DNA of 8,004 nt from Brevundimonas sp. (GTDB lineage: Bacteria; Pseudomonadota; Alphaproteobacteria; Caulobacterales; Caulobacteraceae), in contig JADGMZ010000019.1 of NCBI GenBank assembly GCA_015234495.1, positions 1 to 8,004 of the forward strand, read 5' to 3'. A program made the translations under genes and the position numbers. Shown here in pieces: positions 6,926 through 8,004 of the stretch (position 1 is its first letter; each line of letters begins with the position of its first letter). The notes beneath the pieces were generated by a model, which was not told the origin of the DNA, searched no databases, and saw only the letters and a list, made by a program, of their open reading frames with translations.

Positions 6926-8004
6926 ATGGCCGACATCCTCACCCCCGCCCTCGGCGAATCCGTCACCGAGGCCACCATCGGCAAGTGGACCAAGAAGGCC
7001 GGCGACCCCGTCAGGAAGGACGAGGTGCTCGTCGAGCTGGAGACCGACAAGGTCTCGCTGGAGGTGGTGTCGCCCGCCGACGGCGTGCTGGCCGAGATCA
7101 AGGCTCCGGACGGCGAGACGGTGACGCCGGGCGCCGTGCTGGGCGTGGTGTCCGAGGGCGCGGGCGCCGCCCCGGCCGCGCCGCAGGCCGAGGCTCCGAA
7201 GGCGGAAGCGCTGAAGACCGAGCCCGCCGCCGAGGCTCCGGCGGCCGCGCCCGCCGCCTCGGGCGGCTCCGTGCCGATCATGACCCCGACCATGGGCGAG
7301 AGCGTCGCCGAGGGCTCGATGGGAACCTGGCTGAAGAAGTCCGGCGACACGGTCGCCAAGGACGAGATGCTGGTCGAGATCGAGACCGACAAGGTCGCCG
7401 TCGAGGTCTCGGCGCCCGCCGCCGGGGTGCTGACCATCGACGCCGAGACCGGCGCCACCGTCGCGCCGGGCCAGCAGATCGGCTCCATCGCCGCCTCGGG
7501 CGCGGCCGCCGCCCCCGCCGCCGCTCCGGCCGCCGCCAACACCGGCTCGGCCCAGGTGAAGACGGACGACCCGCACCTGTCGCCGGCCGTGCAGCGCGTG
7601 GTGACCGAGAACAAGCTCGATCCGAAGGCCATCGAGCCCACCGGGCCCAAGGGCAACATCACCAAGGGCGACGCCCTGAACGCCATCAACGCCGCGCCGA
7701 AGGCCGCCCCCGCGCCCGCCGCCGCTCCGGCCGCCCCGCGCGCCGACCAGCCGCGCGAGGAACGGGTCAAGATGACCCGGCTGCGCCAGACCATCGCGCG
7801 CCGGCTGAAGGAATCGCAGAACACCGCCGCCCAGCTGACCACCTTCAACGAGGTGGACATGACCAACGTCATGGCCCTGCGCAGCCAGTACAAGGAAGCC
7901 TTCGAGAAGCGCCACGGGGTCAAGCTCGGCTTCATGAGCTTCTTCACCAAGGCCATCGTCGCGGCCCTGAAGGAGATGCCGGCGGTCAACGCCGAGATCG
8001 ACGG
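6926..8004 (+). CDS. sucB: 2-oxoglutarate dehydrogenase E2 (succinyltransferase), two lipoyl domains, 3' end outside window
   Basis: E2o forms the core of the 2-oxoglutarate dehydrogenase complex and transfers succinyl from lipoyl-lysine to CoA. The frame runs open to the window end with 359 complete codons. Order: lipoyl domain 1 (about 2-77, Lys42 in ETDKVSLEV), Ala/Pro linker (78-115), lipoyl domain 2 (about 116-188, Lys156 in ETDKVAVEV), Ala/Pro linker (189-213), peripheral subunit-binding domain (about 214-254, HLSPAVQRVV to GPKGNITKGD), Ala/Pro linker (256-277), and the start of the catalytic domain (about 280 on, KMTRLRQTIARRLKESQNT, FNEVDM). The HxxxDG active site would lie beyond the window. 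One lipoyl domain is usual (E. coli SucB, 405 residues), so the full protein here is probably about 500 residues. Position after sucA and the TIARRLKESQNTAA segment favour succinyl- over acetyltransferase. ATG 6926 gives MADILTPALGESV, a standard start, though the SD is weak (TGGA, 6916-6919). I see no clear promoter in the 79-base gap. Confidence 0.95.
   Translation, partial: MADILTPALGESVTEATIGKWTKKAGDPVRKDEVLVELETDKVSLEVVSPADGVLAEIKAPDGETVTPGAVLGVVSEGAGAAPAAPQAEAPKAEALKTEPAAEAPAAAPAASGGSVPIMTPTMGESVAEGSMGTWLKKSGDTVAKDEMLVEIETDKVAVEVSAPAAGVLTIDAETGATVAPGQQIGSIAASGAAAAPAAAPAAANTGSAQVKTDDPHLSPAVQRVVTENKLDPKAIEPTGPKGNITKGDALNAINAAPKAAPAPAAAPAAPRADQPREERVKMTRLRQTIARRLKESQNTAAQLTTFNEVDMTNVMALRSQYKEAFEKRHGVKLGFMSFFTKAIVAALKEMPAVNAEID
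6929..7432 (+). repeat. tandem lipoyl-domain duplication inside sucB
   Basis: Residues 2-55 and 116-169 align without gaps, with 33 of 54 residues identical by my count. The shared parts include GESV, KK.GD, KDE, LVE and ETDKV around the lipoylated lysines Lys42 (codon 7049-7051) and Lys156 (codon 7391-7393). About 61% identity with many conservative changes suggests an old duplication, or acquisition of a related domain, rather than a recent copy. Confidence 0.9.
7514..7735 (+). repeat. repeated Ala/Pro linker DNA in sucB
   Basis: A 21-base GC-rich stretch is identical at 7514-7534 and 7715-7735. It encodes part of the Ala/Pro linkers on either side of the subunit-binding domain (pattern PAAAPAA). 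Upstream of it the copies also match apart from a six-base insertion. Such linkers are flexible swinging arms in E2 proteins. The repeat probably reflects low-complexity expansion, and it could recombine or slip. Confidence 0.6.

Noticed and set aside
6443..7989. Minus-strand open frames of 490 and 366 codons opposite the end of sucA and sucB
   Set aside because: They are Ala/Gly/Ser/Arg-rich shadows of the Ala/Pro linkers and lipoyl domains. The real gene is sucB on the plus strand.

Overview
This window is a high-GC (roughly two thirds G+C) stretch of bacterial chromosome in which every convincing gene lies on the + strand. The protein sequences (SucC/SucD/SucA/SucB of alphaproteobacterial type), the codon choice (C or G in almost every third position), a TTGACGC-type -35 box and sparse GANTC sites all fit an alphaproteobacterium. 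Caulobacterales (Brevundimonas or Caulobacter relatives) is my best guess, but it is an inference from the sequence alone. It is a core-metabolism locus, not a mobile or defence region. I found no insertion sequence, CRISPR array, tRNA, rRNA or phage gene.

Layout. Bases 2-817 hold the C-terminal part of a 12-helix MFS transporter that begins before the window. Bases 818-926 are a leader with a candidate sigma70/sigma73 promoter and a small hairpin. Bases 927-1382 encode a 151-residue exported protein of unknown function. A strong intrinsic terminator (1408-1441) closes this first part. A candidate promoter (1471-1500) then starts the second part: sucC (1531-2721), sucD (2775-3677), sucA (3847-6846) and the 5' part of sucB (6926 to the window end).

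How the genes work together. SucA (E1o) decarboxylates 2-oxoglutarate with thiamine diphosphate. SucB (E2o) carries the succinyl group on lipoyl-lysine and passes it to CoA. SucC and SucD form succinyl-CoA synthetase, which converts succinyl-CoA to succinate and captures the energy as a nucleoside triphosphate. The cluster therefore encodes two consecutive TCA-cycle steps. The E3 gene (lpd) would be expected downstream but is outside the window. Malate dehydrogenase, often next to sucC in this group, is not directly upstream here.

Points of interest are modest. SucB has two complete lipoyl domains in tandem instead of the usual one. The 169-base sucD-sucA gap holds helically phased direct repeats, a 12-bp palindrome overlapping a candidate -35, and a possible 17-codon Arg-rich leader ORF. 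Two of only ten GANTC sites I found fall inside candidate promoters. I do not see an undescribed multi-gene system.
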